From Auanema rhodensis (lineage: Eukaryota; Nematoda; Chromadorea; Rhabditida; Rhabditidae): a stretch of 64,000 bases of DNA. Positions 11,301-24,637 of the stretch are shown piece by piece. Made by a program: the position numbers and the translations under genes. Every line of letters begins with the position of its first letter. Within the stretch, counting starts at the first letter, position 1. A model generated the notes under the pieces. It was given only the letters and a program-made list of their open reading frames with translations, did no database searches and was not told the origin of the DNA. The stretch is taken from the NCBI GenBank assembly GCA_964057225.1, contig OZ059900.1, forward strand, positions 17,437,638-17,501,637. The letters are read 5' to 3'.

Positions 11301-13694
11301 TTACATGCTGAACACTATAAAAATACAAAAACACAGTATTTCCCATGAGAAATATTTTATTATGCTGGAAAACCAGTTTTTGGAAATTTCGCTGTAAACA
11401 AGGTTTTGACTTACGATTTCATGTGTTCAAACTCATGCAATGTCAATGAAACCTAGCTCAAAATTGTTCGTACAACGTCTAGTTCCACTTTCACGACAAA
11501 AAAACAGGGGTTAGAAAATTAAGGAAATTAGCATATTCTGAGGGCACGCCCCTTATGGCTAATATTGATTAAATCGATTTTTGTTCATATGAGTCGTCAA
11601 ATGCAACGAATTTCAGCGTGTTACATACTAAAATGAAGCATTTTACATGCTGAACACTAGAAAAATACAAAAACACAGTATTTCCCATGAGAAATATTTT
11701 ATTATGCTGGAAAACCAGTTTTTGGAAATTTCGCTGTAAACAAGGTTTTGACTTACGATTTCATGTGTTCAAACTCATGCAATGTCAATGAAACCTAGCT
11801 CAAAATTGTTCGTACAACGTCTAGTTCCACTTTCACGACAAAAAAACAAGGGTTAGAAAATTAAGGAAATTAGCATATTCTGAGGGCACGCCCCTTATGG
11901 CTAATATTGATTAAATCGATTTTTGTTCATATGAGTCGTCAAATGCAACGAATTTCAGCGTGTTACATACTAAAATGAAGCATTTTACATGCTGAACACT
12001 ATAAAAATACAAAAACACAGTATTTCCCATGAGAAATATTTTATTATGCTGGAAAACCAGTTTTTGGAAATTTCGCTGTAAACAAGGTTTTGACTTACGA
12101 TTTCATGTGTTCAAACTCATGCAATGTCAATGAAACCTAGCTCAAAATTGTTCGTACAACGTCTAGTTCCACTTTCACGACAAAAAAACAAGGGTTAGAA
12201 AATTAAGGAAATTAGCATATTCTGAGGGCACGCCCCTTATGGCTAATATTGATTAAATCGATTTTTGTTCATATGAGTCGTCAAATGCAACGAATTTCAG
12301 CGTGTTACATACTAAAATGAAGCATTTTACATGCTGAACACTATAAAAATACAAAAACACAGTATTTCCCATGAGAAATATTTTATTATGCTGGAAAACC
12401 AGTTTTTGGAAATTTCGCTGTAAACAAGGTTTTGACTTACGATTTCATGTGTTCAAACTCATGCAATGTCAATGAAACCTAGCTCAAAATTGTTCGTACA
12501 ACGTCTAGTTCCACTTTCACGACAAAAAAACAGGGGTTAGAAAATTAAGGAAATTAGCATATTCTGAGGGCACGCCCCTTATGGCTAATATTGATTAAAT
12601 CGATTTTTGTTCATATGAGTCGTCAAATGCAACGAATTTCAGCGTGTTACATACTAAAATGAAGCATTTTACATGCTGAACACTAGAAAAATACAAAAAC
12701 ACAGTATTTCCCATGAGAAATATTTTATTATGCTGGAAAACCAGTTTTTGGAAATTTCGCTGTAAACAAGGTTTTGACTTACGATTTCATGTGTTCAAAC
12801 TCATGCAATGTCAATGAAACCTAGCTCAAAATTGTTCGTACAACGTCTAGTTCCACTTTCAAGACAAAAAAACAAGGGTTAGAAAATTAAGGAAATTAGC
12901 ATATTCTGAGGGCACGCCCCTTATGGCTAATATTGATTAAATCGATTTTTGTTCATATGAGTCGTCAAATGCAACGAATTTCAGCGTGTTACATACTAAA
13001 ATGAAGCATTTTACATGCTGAACACTAGAAAAATACAAAAACACAGTATTTCCCATGAGAAATATTTTATTATGCTGGAAAACCAGTTTTTGGAAATTTC
13101 GCTGTAAACAAGGTTTTGACTTACGATTTCATGTGTTCAAACTCATGCAATGTCAATGAAACCTAGCTCAAAATTGTTCGTACAACGTCTAGTTCCACTT
13201 TCACGACAAAAAAACAGGGGTTAGAAAATTAAGGAAATTAGCATATTCTGAGGGCACGCCCCTTATGGCTAATATTGATTAAATCGATTTTTGTTCATAT
13301 GAGTCGTCAAATGCAACGAATTTCAGCGTGTTACATACTAAAATGAAGCATTTTACATGCTGAACACTAGAAAAATACAAAAACACAGTATTTCCCATGA
13401 GAAATATTTTATTATGCTGGAAAACCAGTTTTTGGAAATTTCGCTGTAAACAAGGTTTTGACTTACGATTTCATGTGTTCAAACTCATGCAATGTCAATG
13501 AAACCTAGCTCAAAATTGTTCGTACAACGTCTAGTTCCACTTTCACGACAAAAAAACAAGGGTTAGAAAATTAAGGAAATTAGCATATTCTGAGGGCACG
13601 CCCCTTATGGCTAATATTGATTAAATCGATTTTTGTTCATATGAGTCGTCAAATGCAACGAATTTCAGCGTGTTACATACTAAAATGAAGCATT
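10959..13694. repeat. Run of monomers alternating G207A and G18T, M33-M40
   Basis: Order: G207A; G18T; G207A; G18T+G207A; G18T; C194A+G207A; consensus; G207A. G207A is repeatedly followed in the next monomer by G18T; the sites are 153 bp apart, and the same pairing appears at M22/23, M52/53, M56/57, M88/89, M100/101, M112/113, M135/136 and M165/166. The pair probably travels as one linked haplotype. M36, which has both in one unit, fits two overlapping copies. Confidence 0.6.
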
Positions 13695-14378
13695 TTACAT
13701 GCTGAACACTAGAAAAATACAAAAACACAGTATTTCCCATGAGAAATATTTTATTATGCTGGAAAACCAGTTTTTGGAAATTTCGCTGTAAACAAGGTTT
13801 TGACTTACGATTTCATGTGTTCAAACTCATGCAATGTCAATGAAACCTAGCTCAAAATTGTTCGTACAACGTCTAGTTCCACTTTCACGACAAAAAAACA
13901 GGGGTTAGAAAACTAAGGAAATTAGCATATTCTGAGGGCACGCCCCTTATGGCTAATATTGATTAAATCGATTTTTGTTCATATGAGTCGTCAAATGCAA
14001 CGAATTTCAGCGTGTTACATACTAAAAGGAAGCATTTTACATGCTGAACACTAGAAAAATACAAAAACACAGTATTTCCCATGAGAAATATTTTATTATG
14101 CTGGAAAACCAGTTTTTGGAAATTTCGCTGTAAACAAGGTTTTGACTTACGATTTCATGTGTTCAAACTCATGCAATGTCAATGAAACCTAGCTCAAAAT
14201 TGTTCGTACAACGTCTAGTTCCACTTTCACGACAAAAAAACAGGGGTTAGAAAATTAAGGAAATTAGCATATTCTGAGGGCACGCCCCTTATGGCTAATA
14301 TTGATTAAATCGATTTTTGTTCATATGAGTCGTCAAATGCAACGAATTTCAGCGTGTTACATACTAAAATGAAGCATT

Positions 14379-16772
14379 TTACATGCTGAACACTAGAAAA
14401 ATACAAAAACACAGTATTTCCCATGAGAAATATTTTATTATGCTGGAAAACCAGTTTTTGGAAATTTCGCTGTAAACAAGGTTTTGACTTACGATTTCAT
14501 GTGTTCAAACTCATGCAATGTCAATGAAACATAGCTCAAAAATGTTCGTACAACGTCTAGTTCCACTTTCACGACAAAAAAACAGGGGTTAGAAAATTAA
14601 GGAAATTAGCATATTCTGAGGGCACGCCCCTTATGGCTAATATTGATTAAATCGATTTTTGTTCATATGAGTCGTCAAATGCAACGAATTTCAGCGTGTT
14701 ACATACTAAAATGAAGCATTTTACATGCTGAACACTAGAAAAATACAAAAACACAGTATTTCCCATGAGAAATATTTTATTATGCTGGAAAACCAGTTTT
14801 TGGAAATTTCGCTGTAAACAAGGTTTTGACTTACGATTTCATGTGTTCAAACTCATGCAATGTCAATGAAACCTAGCTCAAAATTGTTCGTACAACGTCT
14901 AGTTCCACTTTCACGACAAAAAAACAGGGGTTAGAAAACTAAGGAAATTAGCATATTCTGAGGGCACGCCCCTTATGGCTAATATTGATTAAATCGATTT
15001 TTGTTCATATGAGTCGTCAAATGCAACGAATTTCAGCGTGTTACATACTAAAATGAAGCATTTTACATGCTGAACACTAGAAAAATACAAAAACACAGTA
15101 TTTCCCATGAGAAATATTTTATTATGCTGGAAAACCAGTTTTTGGAAATTTCGCTGTAAACAAGGTTTTGACTTACGATTTCATGTGTTCAAACTCATGC
15201 AATGTCAATGAAACCTAGCTCAAAATTGTTCGTACAACGTCTAGTTCCACTTTCACGACAAAAAAACAGGGGTTAGAAAATTAAGGAAATTAGCATATTC
15301 TGAGGGCACGCCCCTTATGGCTAATATTGATTAAATCGATTTTTGTTCATATGATTCGTCAAATGCAACGAATTTCAGCGTGTTACATACTAAAATGAAG
15401 CATTTTACATGCTGAACACTAGAAAAATACAAAAACACAGTATTTCCCATGAGAAATATTTTATTATGCTGGAAAACCAGTTTTTGGAAATTTCGCTGTA
15501 AACAAGGTTTTGACTTACGATTTCATGTGTTCAAACTCATGCAATGTCAATGAAACCTAGCTCAAAATTGTTCGTACAACGTCTAGTTCCACTTTCACGA
15601 CAAAAAAACAGGGGTTAGAAAACTAAGGAAATTAGCATATTCTGAGGGCACGCCCCTTATGGCTAATATTGATTAAATCGATTTTTGTTCATATGAGTCG
15701 TCAAATGCAACGACTTTCAGCGTGTTACATACTAAAATGAAGCATTTTACATGCTGAACACTAGAAAAATACAAAAACACAGTATTTCCCATGAGAAATA
15801 TTTTATTATGCTGGAAAACCAGTTTTTGGAAATTTCGCTGTAAACAAGGTTTTGACTTACGATTTCATGTGTTCAAACTCATGCAATGTCAATGAAACCT
15901 AGCTCAAAATTGTTCGTACAACGTCTAGTTCCACTTTCACGACAAAAAAACAGGGGTTAGAAAATTAAGGAAATTAGCATATTCTGAGGGCACGCCCCTT
16001 ATGGCTAATATTGATTAAATCGATTTTTGTTCATATGAGTCGTCAAATGCAACGAATTTTAGCGTGTTACATACTAAAATGAAGCATTTTACATGCTGAA
16101 CACTAGAAAAATACAAAAACACAGTATTTCCCATGAGAAATATTTTATTATGCTGGAAAACCAGTTTTTGGAAATTTCGCTGTAAACAAGGTTTTGACTT
16201 ACGATTTCATGTGTTCAAACTCATGCAATGTCAATGAAACCTAGCTCAAAATTGTTCGTACAACGTCTAGTTCCACTTTCACGACAAAAAAACAGGGGTT
16301 AGAAAATTAAGGAAATTAGCATATTCTGAGGGCACGCCCCTTATGGCTAATATTGATTAAATCGATTTTTGTTCATATGATTCGTCAAATGCAACGAATT
16401 TCAGCGTGTTACATACTAAAATGAAGCATTTTACATGCTGAACACTAGAAAAATACAAAAACACAGTATTTCCCATGAGAAATATTTTATTATGCTGGAA
16501 AACCAGTTTTTGGAAATTTCGCTGTAAACAAGGTTTTGACTTACGATTTCATGTGTTCAAACTCATGCAATGTCAATGAAACCTAGCTCAAAATTGTTCG
16601 TACAACGTCTAGTTCCACTTTCACGACAAAAAAACAGGGGTTAGAAAACTAAGGAAATTAGCATATTCTGAGGGCACGCCCCTTATGGCTAATATTGATT
16701 AAATCGATTTTTGTTCATATGAGTCGTCAAATGCAACGACTTTCAGCGTGTTACATACTAAAATGAAGCATT
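14379..16772. repeat. 7-monomer block M43-M49, copy 2 of a long-range duplication
   Basis: Repeats the marker order of 1369-3762 without C295T or G338A, so it looks closer to the common ancestor of the two. The similarity continues less exactly to the right: M53 (17799) has G18T+A221T like M16 (5131), M54 has G207A like M17, M58 has the C307 deletion like M20, and M60-M61 match M23-M24 apart from the M23 insertion. Whole monomers have been gained or lost between the two stretches. Confidence 0.85.
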
Positions 16773-19508
16773 TTACATGCTGAACACTAGAAAAATACAA
16801 AAACACAGTATTTCCCATGAGAAATATTTTATTATGCTGGAAAACCAGTTTTTGGAAATTTCGCTGTAAACAAGGTTTTGACTTACGATTTCATGTGTTC
16901 AAACTCATGCAATGTCAATGAAACCTAGCTCAAAATTGTTCGTACAACGTCTAGTTCCACTTTCACGACAAAAAAACAGGGGTTAGAAAATTAAGGAAAT
17001 TAGCATATTCTGAGGGCACGCCCCTTATGGCTAATATTGATTAAATCGATTTTTGTTCATATGAGTCGTCAAATGCAACGAATTTCAGCGTGTTACATAC
17101 TAAAATGAAGCATTTTACATGCTGAACACTAGAAAAATACAAAAACACAGTATTTCCCATGAGAAATATTTTATTATGCTGGAAAACCAGTTTTTGGAAA
17201 TTTCGCTGTAAACAAGGTTTTGACTTACGATTTCATGTGTTCAAACTCATGCAATGTCAATGAAACCTAGCTCAAAATTGTTCGTACAACGTCTAGTTCC
17301 ACTTTCACGACAAAAAAACAGGGGTTAGAAAATTAAGGAAATTAGCATATTCTGAGGGCACGCCCCTTATGGCTAATATTGATTAAATCGATTTTTGTTC
17401 ATATGAGTCGTCAAATGCAACGAATTTCAGCGTGTTACATACTAAAATGAAGCATTTTACATGCTGAACACTAGAAAAATACAAAAACACAGTATTTCCC
17501 ATGAGAAATATTTTATTATGCTGGAAAACCAGTTTTTGGAAATTTCGCTGTAAACAAGGTTTTGACTTACGATTTCATGTGTTCAAACTCATGCAATGTC
17601 AATGAAACCTAGCTCAAAATTGTTCGTACAACGTCTAGTTCCACTTTCACGACAAAAAAACAAGGGTTAGAAAATTAAGGAAATTAGCATATTCTGAGGG
17701 CACGCCCCTTATGGCTAATATTGATTAAATCGATTTTTGTTCATATGAGTCGTCAAATGCAACGAATTTCAGCGTGTTACATACTAAAATGAAGCATTTT
17801 ACATGCTGAACACTATAAAAATACAAAAACACAGTATTTCCCATGAGAAATATTTTATTATGCTGGAAAACCAGTTTTTGGAAATTTCGCTGTAAACAAG
17901 GTTTTGACTTACGATTTCATGTGTTCAAACTCATGCAATGTCAATGAAACCTAGCTCAAAATTGTTCGTACAACGTCTAGTTCCACTTTCACGACAAAAA
18001 AACAGGGGTTAGAAAATTTAGGAAATTAGCATATTCTGAGGGCACGCCCCTTATGGCTAATATTGATTAAATCGATTTTTGTTCATATGAGTCGTCAAAT
18101 GCAACGAATTTCAGCGTGTTACATACTAAAATGAAGCATTTTACATGCTGAACACTAGAAAAATACAAAAACACAGTATTTCCCATGAGAAATATTTTAT
18201 TATGCTGGAAAACCAGTTTTTGGAAATTTCGCTGTAAACAAGGTTTTGACTTACGATTTCATGTGTTCAAACTCATGCAATGTCAATGAAACCTAGCTCA
18301 AAATTGTTCGTACAACGTCTAGTTCCACTTTCACGACAAAAAAACAAGGGTTAGAAAATTAAGGAAATTAGCATATTCTGAGGGCACGCCCCTTATGGCT
18401 AATATTGATTAAATCGATTTTTGTTCATATGAGTCGTCAAATGCAACGAATTTCAGCGTGTTACATACTAAAATGAAGCATTTTACATGCTGAACACTAG
18501 AAAAATACAAAAACACAGTATTTCCCATGAGAAATATTTTATTATGCTGGAAAACCAGTTTTCGGAAATTTCGCTGTAAACAAGGTTTTGACTTACGATT
18601 TCATGTGTTCAAACTCATGCAATGTCAATGAAACCTAGCTCAAAATTGTTCGTACAACGTCTAGTTCCACTTTCACGACAAAAAAACAGGGGTTAGAAAA
18701 TTAAGGAAATTAGCATATTCTGAGGGCACGCCCCTTATGGCTAATATTGATTAAATCGATTTTTGTTCATATGAGTCGTCAAATGCAACGAATTTCAGCG
18801 TGTTACATACTTAAATGAAGCATTTTACATGCTGAACACTAGAAAAATACAAAAACACAGTATTTCCCATGAGAAATATTTTATTATGCTGGAAAACCAG
18901 TTTTTGGAAATTTCGCTGTAAACAAGGTTTTGACTTACGATTTCATGTGTTCAAACTCATGCAATGTCAATGAAACCTAGCTCAAAATTGTTCGTACAAC
19001 GTCTAGTTCCACTTTCACGACAAAAAAACAAGGGTTAGAAAATTAAGGAAATTAGCATATTCTGAGGGCACGCCCCTTATGGCTAATATTGATTAAATCG
19101 ATTTTTGTTCATATGAGTCGTCAAATGCAACGAATTTCAGCGTGTTACATACTAAAATGAAGCATTTTACATGCTGAACACTATAAAAATACAAAAACAC
19201 AGTATTTCCCATGAGAAATATTTTATTATGCTGGAAAACCAGTTTTTGGAAATTTCGCTGTAAACAAGGTTTTGACTTACGATTTCATGTGTTCAAACTC
19301 ATGCAATGTCAATGAAACCTAGCTCAAAATTGTTCGTACAACGTCTAGTTCCACTTTCACGACAAAAAAACAGGGGTTAGAAAATTAAGGAAATTAGCAT
19401 ATTCTGAGGGCACGCCCCTTATGGCTAATATTGATTAAATCGATTTTTGTTCATATGAGTCGTCAAATGCAACGAATTTCAGCGTGTTACATACTAAAAT
19501 GAAGCATT

Positions 19509-19849
19509 TTACATGCTGAACACTAGAAAAATACAAAAACACAGTATTTCCCATGAGAAATATTTTATTATGCTGGAAAACCAGTTTTTGGAAATTTCGC
19601 TGTAAACAAGGTTTTGACTTACGATTTCATGTGTTCAAACTCATGCAATGTCAATGAAACCTAGCTCAAAATTGTTCGTACAACGTCTAGTTCCACTTTC
19701 ACGACAAAAAAACAGGGGTTAGAAAATTAAGGAAATTAGCATATTCTGAGGGCACGCCCCTTATGGCTAATATTGATTAAATCGATTTTTGTTCATATGA
19801 GTCGTCAAATGCAAGAATTTCAGCGTGTTACATACTAAAATGAAGCATT
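19509..19849. repeat. 341-bp monomer M58 with C307 deletion
   Basis: Third occurrence of the C307 deletion (near 19811-19820). Here the preceding monomer (M57) has G18T and not the triple variant, so an exchange has changed the neighbour. Confidence 0.85.
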
Positions 19850-20191
19850 TTACATGCTGAACACTAGAAAAATACAAAAACACAGTATTTCCCATGAGAA
19901 ATATTTTATTATGCTGGAAAACCAGTTTTTGGAAATTTCGCTGTAAACAAGGTTTTGACTTACGATTTCATGTGTTCAAACTCATGCAATGTCAATGAAA
20001 CCTAGCTCAAAATTGTTCGTACAACGTCTAGTTCCACTTTCACGACAAAAAAACAGGGGTTAGAAAATTAAGGAAATTAGCATATTCTGAGGGCACGCCC
20101 CTTATGGCTAATATTGATTAAATCGATTTTTGTTCATATGAGTCGTCAAATGCAACGAATTTCAGCGTGTTACATACTAAAATGAAGCATT

Positions 20192-21217
20192 TTACATGCT
20201 GAACACTATAAAAATACAAAAACACAGTATTTCCCATGAGAAATATTTTATTATGCTGGAAAACCAGTTTTTGGAAATTTCGCTGTAAACAAGGTTTTGA
20301 CTTACGATTTCATGTGTTCAAACTCATGCAATGTCAATGAAACCTAGCTCAAAATTGTTCGTACAACGTCTAGTTCCACTTTCACGACAAAAAAACAGGG
20401 GTTAGAAAACTAAGGAAATTAGCATATTCTGAGGGCACGCCCCTTATGGCTAATATTGATTAAATCGATTTTTGTTCATATGAGTCGTCAAATGCAACGA
20501 ATTTCAGCGTGTTACATACTAAAATGAAGCATTTTACATGCTGAACACTAGAAAAATACAAAAACACAGTATTTCCCATGAGAAATATTTTATTATGCTG
20601 GAAAACCAGTTTTTGGAAATTTCGCTGTAAACAAGGTTTTGACTTACGATTTCATGTGTTCAAACTCATGCAATGTCAATGAAACCTAGCTCAAAATTGT
20701 TCGTACAACGTCTAGTTCCACTTTCACGACAAAAAAACAGGGGTTAGAAAACTAAGGAAATTAGCATATTCTGAGGGCACGCCCCTTATGGCTAATATTG
20801 ATTAAATCGATTTTTGTTCATATGAGTCGTCAAATGCAACGAATTTCAGCGTGTTACATACTAAAATGAAGCATTTTACATGCTGAACACTAGAAAAATA
20901 CAAAAACACAGTATTTCCCATGAGAAATATTTTATTATGCTGGAAAACCAGTTTTTGGAAATTTCGCTGTAAACAAGGTTTTGACTTACGATTTCATGTG
21001 TTCAAACTCATGCAATGTCAATGAAACCTAGCTCAAAACTGTTCGTACAACGTCTAGTTCCACTTTCACGACAAAAAAACAGGGGTTAGAAAATTAAGGA
21101 AATTAGCATATTCTGAGGGCACGCCCCTTATGGCTAATATTGATTAAATCGATTTTTGTTCATATGAGTCGTCAAATGCAACGAATTTCAGCGTGTTACA
21201 TACTAAAATGAAGCATT
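20192..21217. repeat. Three-monomer tail motif M60-M62, left-to-right domain junction
   Basis: Order: G18T+T219C; T219C; T164C. The same trio ends the 8-monomer core found five times further right (for example 30110-31135). M60-M61 also match M23-M24 of the left domain. This trio therefore connects the two halves of the array, and T164C makes its first appearance here. Confidence 0.7.
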
Positions 21218-21901
21218 TTACATGCTGAACACTAGAAAAATACAAAAACACAGTATTTCCCATGAGAAATATTTTATTATGCTGGAAAACCAGTTTTTGG
21301 AAATTTCGCTGTAAACAAGGTTTTGACTTACGATTTCATGTGTTCAAACTCATGCAATGTCAATGAAACCTAGCTCAAAATTGTTCGTACAACGTCTAGT
21401 TCCACTTTCACGACAAAAAAACAGGGGTTAGAAAATTAAGGAAATTAGCATATTCTGAGGGCACGCCCCTTATGGCTAATATTGATTAAATCGATTTTTG
21501 TTCATATGAGTCGTCAAATGCAACGAATTTCAGCGTGTTACATACTAAAATGAAGCATTTTACATGCTGAACACTAGAAAAATACAAAAACACAGTATTT
21601 CCCATGAGAAATATTTTATTATGCTGGAAAACCAGTTTTTGGAAATTTCGCTGTAAACAAGGTTTTGACTTACGATTTCATGTGTTCAAACTCATGCAAT
21701 GTCAATGAAACCTAGCTCAAAATTGTTCGTACAACGTCTAGTTCCACTTTCACGACAAAAAAACAGGGATTAGAAAATTAAGGAAATTAGCATATTCTGA
21801 GGGCACGCCCCTTATGGCTAATATTGATTAAATCGATTTTTGTTCATATGAGTCGTCAAATGCAACGAATTTCAGCGTGTTACATACTGAAATGAAGCAT
21901 T

Positions 21902-24637
21902 TTACATGCTGAACACTAGAAAAATACAAAAACACAGTATTTCCCATGAGAAATATTTTATTATGCTGGAAAACCAGTTTTTGGAAATTTCGCTGTAAAC
22001 AAGGTTTTGACTTACGATTTCATGTGTTCAAACTCATGCAATGTCAATGAAACCTAGCTCAAAATTGTTCGTACAACGTCTAGTTCCACTTTCACGACAA
22101 AAAAACAGGGGTTAGAAAACTAAGGAAATTAGCATATTCTGAGGGCACGCCCCTTATGGCTAATATTGATTAAATCGATTTTTGTTCATATGAGTCGTCA
22201 AATGCAACGAATTTCAGCGTGTTACATACTAAAATGAAGCCTTTTACATGCTGAACACTAGAAAAAAACAAAAACACAGTATTTCCCATGAGAAATTTTT
22301 TATTATGCTGGAAAACCAGTTTTTGGAAATTTCGCTGTAAACAAGGTTTTGACTTACGATTTCATGTGCTCAAACTCATGCAATGTCAATGAAACCTAGC
22401 TCAAAATTGTTCGTACAACGTCTAGTTCCACTTTCACGACAAAAAAACAGGGGTTAGAAAATTAAGGAAATTAGCATATTCTGAGGGCACGCCCCTTATG
22501 GCTAATATTGATTAAATCGATTTTTGTTCATATGAGTCGTCAAATGCAACGAATTTCAGCGTGTTACATACTAAAATGAAGCATTTTACATGCTGAACAC
22601 TAGAAAAATACAAAAACACAGTATTTCCCATGAGAAATATTTTATTATGCTGGAAAACCAGTTTTTGGAAATTTCGCTGTAAACAAGGTTTTGACTTACG
22701 ATTTCATGTGTTCAAACTCATGCAATGTCAATGAAACCTAGCTCAAAATTGTTCGTACAACGTCTAGTTCCACTTTCACGACAAAAAAACAGGGGTTAGA
22801 AAATTAAGGAAATTAGCATATTCTGAGGGCACGCCCCTTATGGCTAATATTGATTAAATCGATTTTTGTTCATATGAGTCGTCAAATGCAACGAATTTCA
22901 GCGTGTTACATACTAAAATGAAGCATTTTACATGCTGAACACTAGAAAAATACAAAAACACAGTATTTCCCATGAGAAATATTTTATTATGCTGGAAAAC
23001 CAGTTTTTGGAAATTTCGCTGTAAACAAGGTTTTGACTTACGATTTCATGTGTTCAAACTCATGCAATGTCAATGAAACCTAGCTCAAAATTGTTCGTAC
23101 AACGTCTAGTTCCACTTTCACGACAAAAAAACAAGGGTTAGAAAATTAAGGAAATTAGCATATTCTGAGGGCACGCCCCTTATGGCTAATATTGATTAAA
23201 TCGATTTTTGTTCATATGAGTCGTCAAATGCAACGAATTTCATCGTGTTACATACTAAAATGAAGCATTTTACATGCTGAACACTAGAAAAATACAAAAA
23301 CACAGTATTTCCCATGAGAAATATTTTATTATGCTGGAAAACCAGTTTTTGGAAATTTCGCTGTAAACAAGGTTTTGACTTACGATTTCATGTGTTCAAA
23401 CTCATGCAATGTCAATGAAACCTAGCTCAAAATTGTTCGTACAACGTCTAGTTCCACTTTCACGACAAAAAAACAGGGGTTAGAAAATTAAGGAAATTAG
23501 CATATTCTGAGGGCACGCCCCTTATGGCTAATATTGATTAAATCGATTTTTGTTCATATGAGTCGTCAAATGCAACGAATTTCAGCGTGTTACATACTAA
23601 AATGAAGCATTTTACATGCTGAACACTAGAAAAATACAAAAACACAGTATTTCCCATGAGAAATATTTTATTATGCTGGAAAACCAGTTTTTGGAAATTT
23701 CGCTGTAAACAAGGTTTTGACTTACGATTTCATGTGTTCAAACTCATGCAATGTCAATGAAACCTAGCTCAAAATTGTTCGTACAACGTCTAGTTCCACT
23801 TTCACGACAAAAAAACAAGGGTTAGAAAATTAAGGAAATTAGCATATTCTGAGGGCACGCCCCTTATGGCTAATATTGATTAAATCGATTTTTGTTCATA
23901 TGAGTCGTCAAATGCAACGAATTTCAGCGTGTTACATACTAAAATGAAGCATTTTACATGCTGAACACTAGAAAAATACAAAAACACAGTATTTCCCATG
24001 AGAAATATTTTATTATGCTGGAAAACCAGTTTTTGGAAATTTCGCTGTAAACAAGGTTTTGACTTACGATTTCATGTGTTCAAACTCATGCAATGTCAAT
24101 GAAACCTAGCTCAAAATTGTTCGTACAACGTCTAGTTCCACTTTCACGACAAAAAAACAGGGGTTAGAAAATTAAGGAAATTAGCATATTCTGAGGGCAC
24201 GCCCCTTATGGCTAATATTGATTAAATCGATTTTTGTTCATATGAGTCGTCAAATGCAACGAATTTCAGCGTGTTACATACTAAAATGAAGCATTTTACA
24301 TGCTGAACACTAGAAAAATACAAAAACACAGTATTTCCCATGAGAAATATTTTATTATGCTGGAAAACCAGTTTTTGGAAATTTCGCTGTAAACAAGGTT
24401 TTGACTTACGATTTCATGTGTTCAAACTCATGCAATGTCAATGAAACCTAGCTCAAAATTGTTCGTACAACGTCTAGTTCCACTTTCACGACAAAAAAAC
24501 AGGGGTTAGAAAATTAAGGAAATTAGCATATTCTGAGGGCACGCCCCTTATGGCTAATATTGATTAAATCGATTTTTGTTCATATGAGTCGTCAAATGCA
24601 ACGAATTTCAGCGTGTTACATACTAAAATGAAGCATT
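21902..24637. repeat. 8-monomer unit M65-M72
   Basis: Begins with the A340C / A54T+T126C haplotype (M65-M66), then consensus, G207A, consensus, G207A and two consensus monomers. The next A340C monomer is M73. Private changes are T24A in M66 and G316T in M68. It looks like the 6-monomer unit to its right with one extra consensus+G207A pair. Confidence 0.6.
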
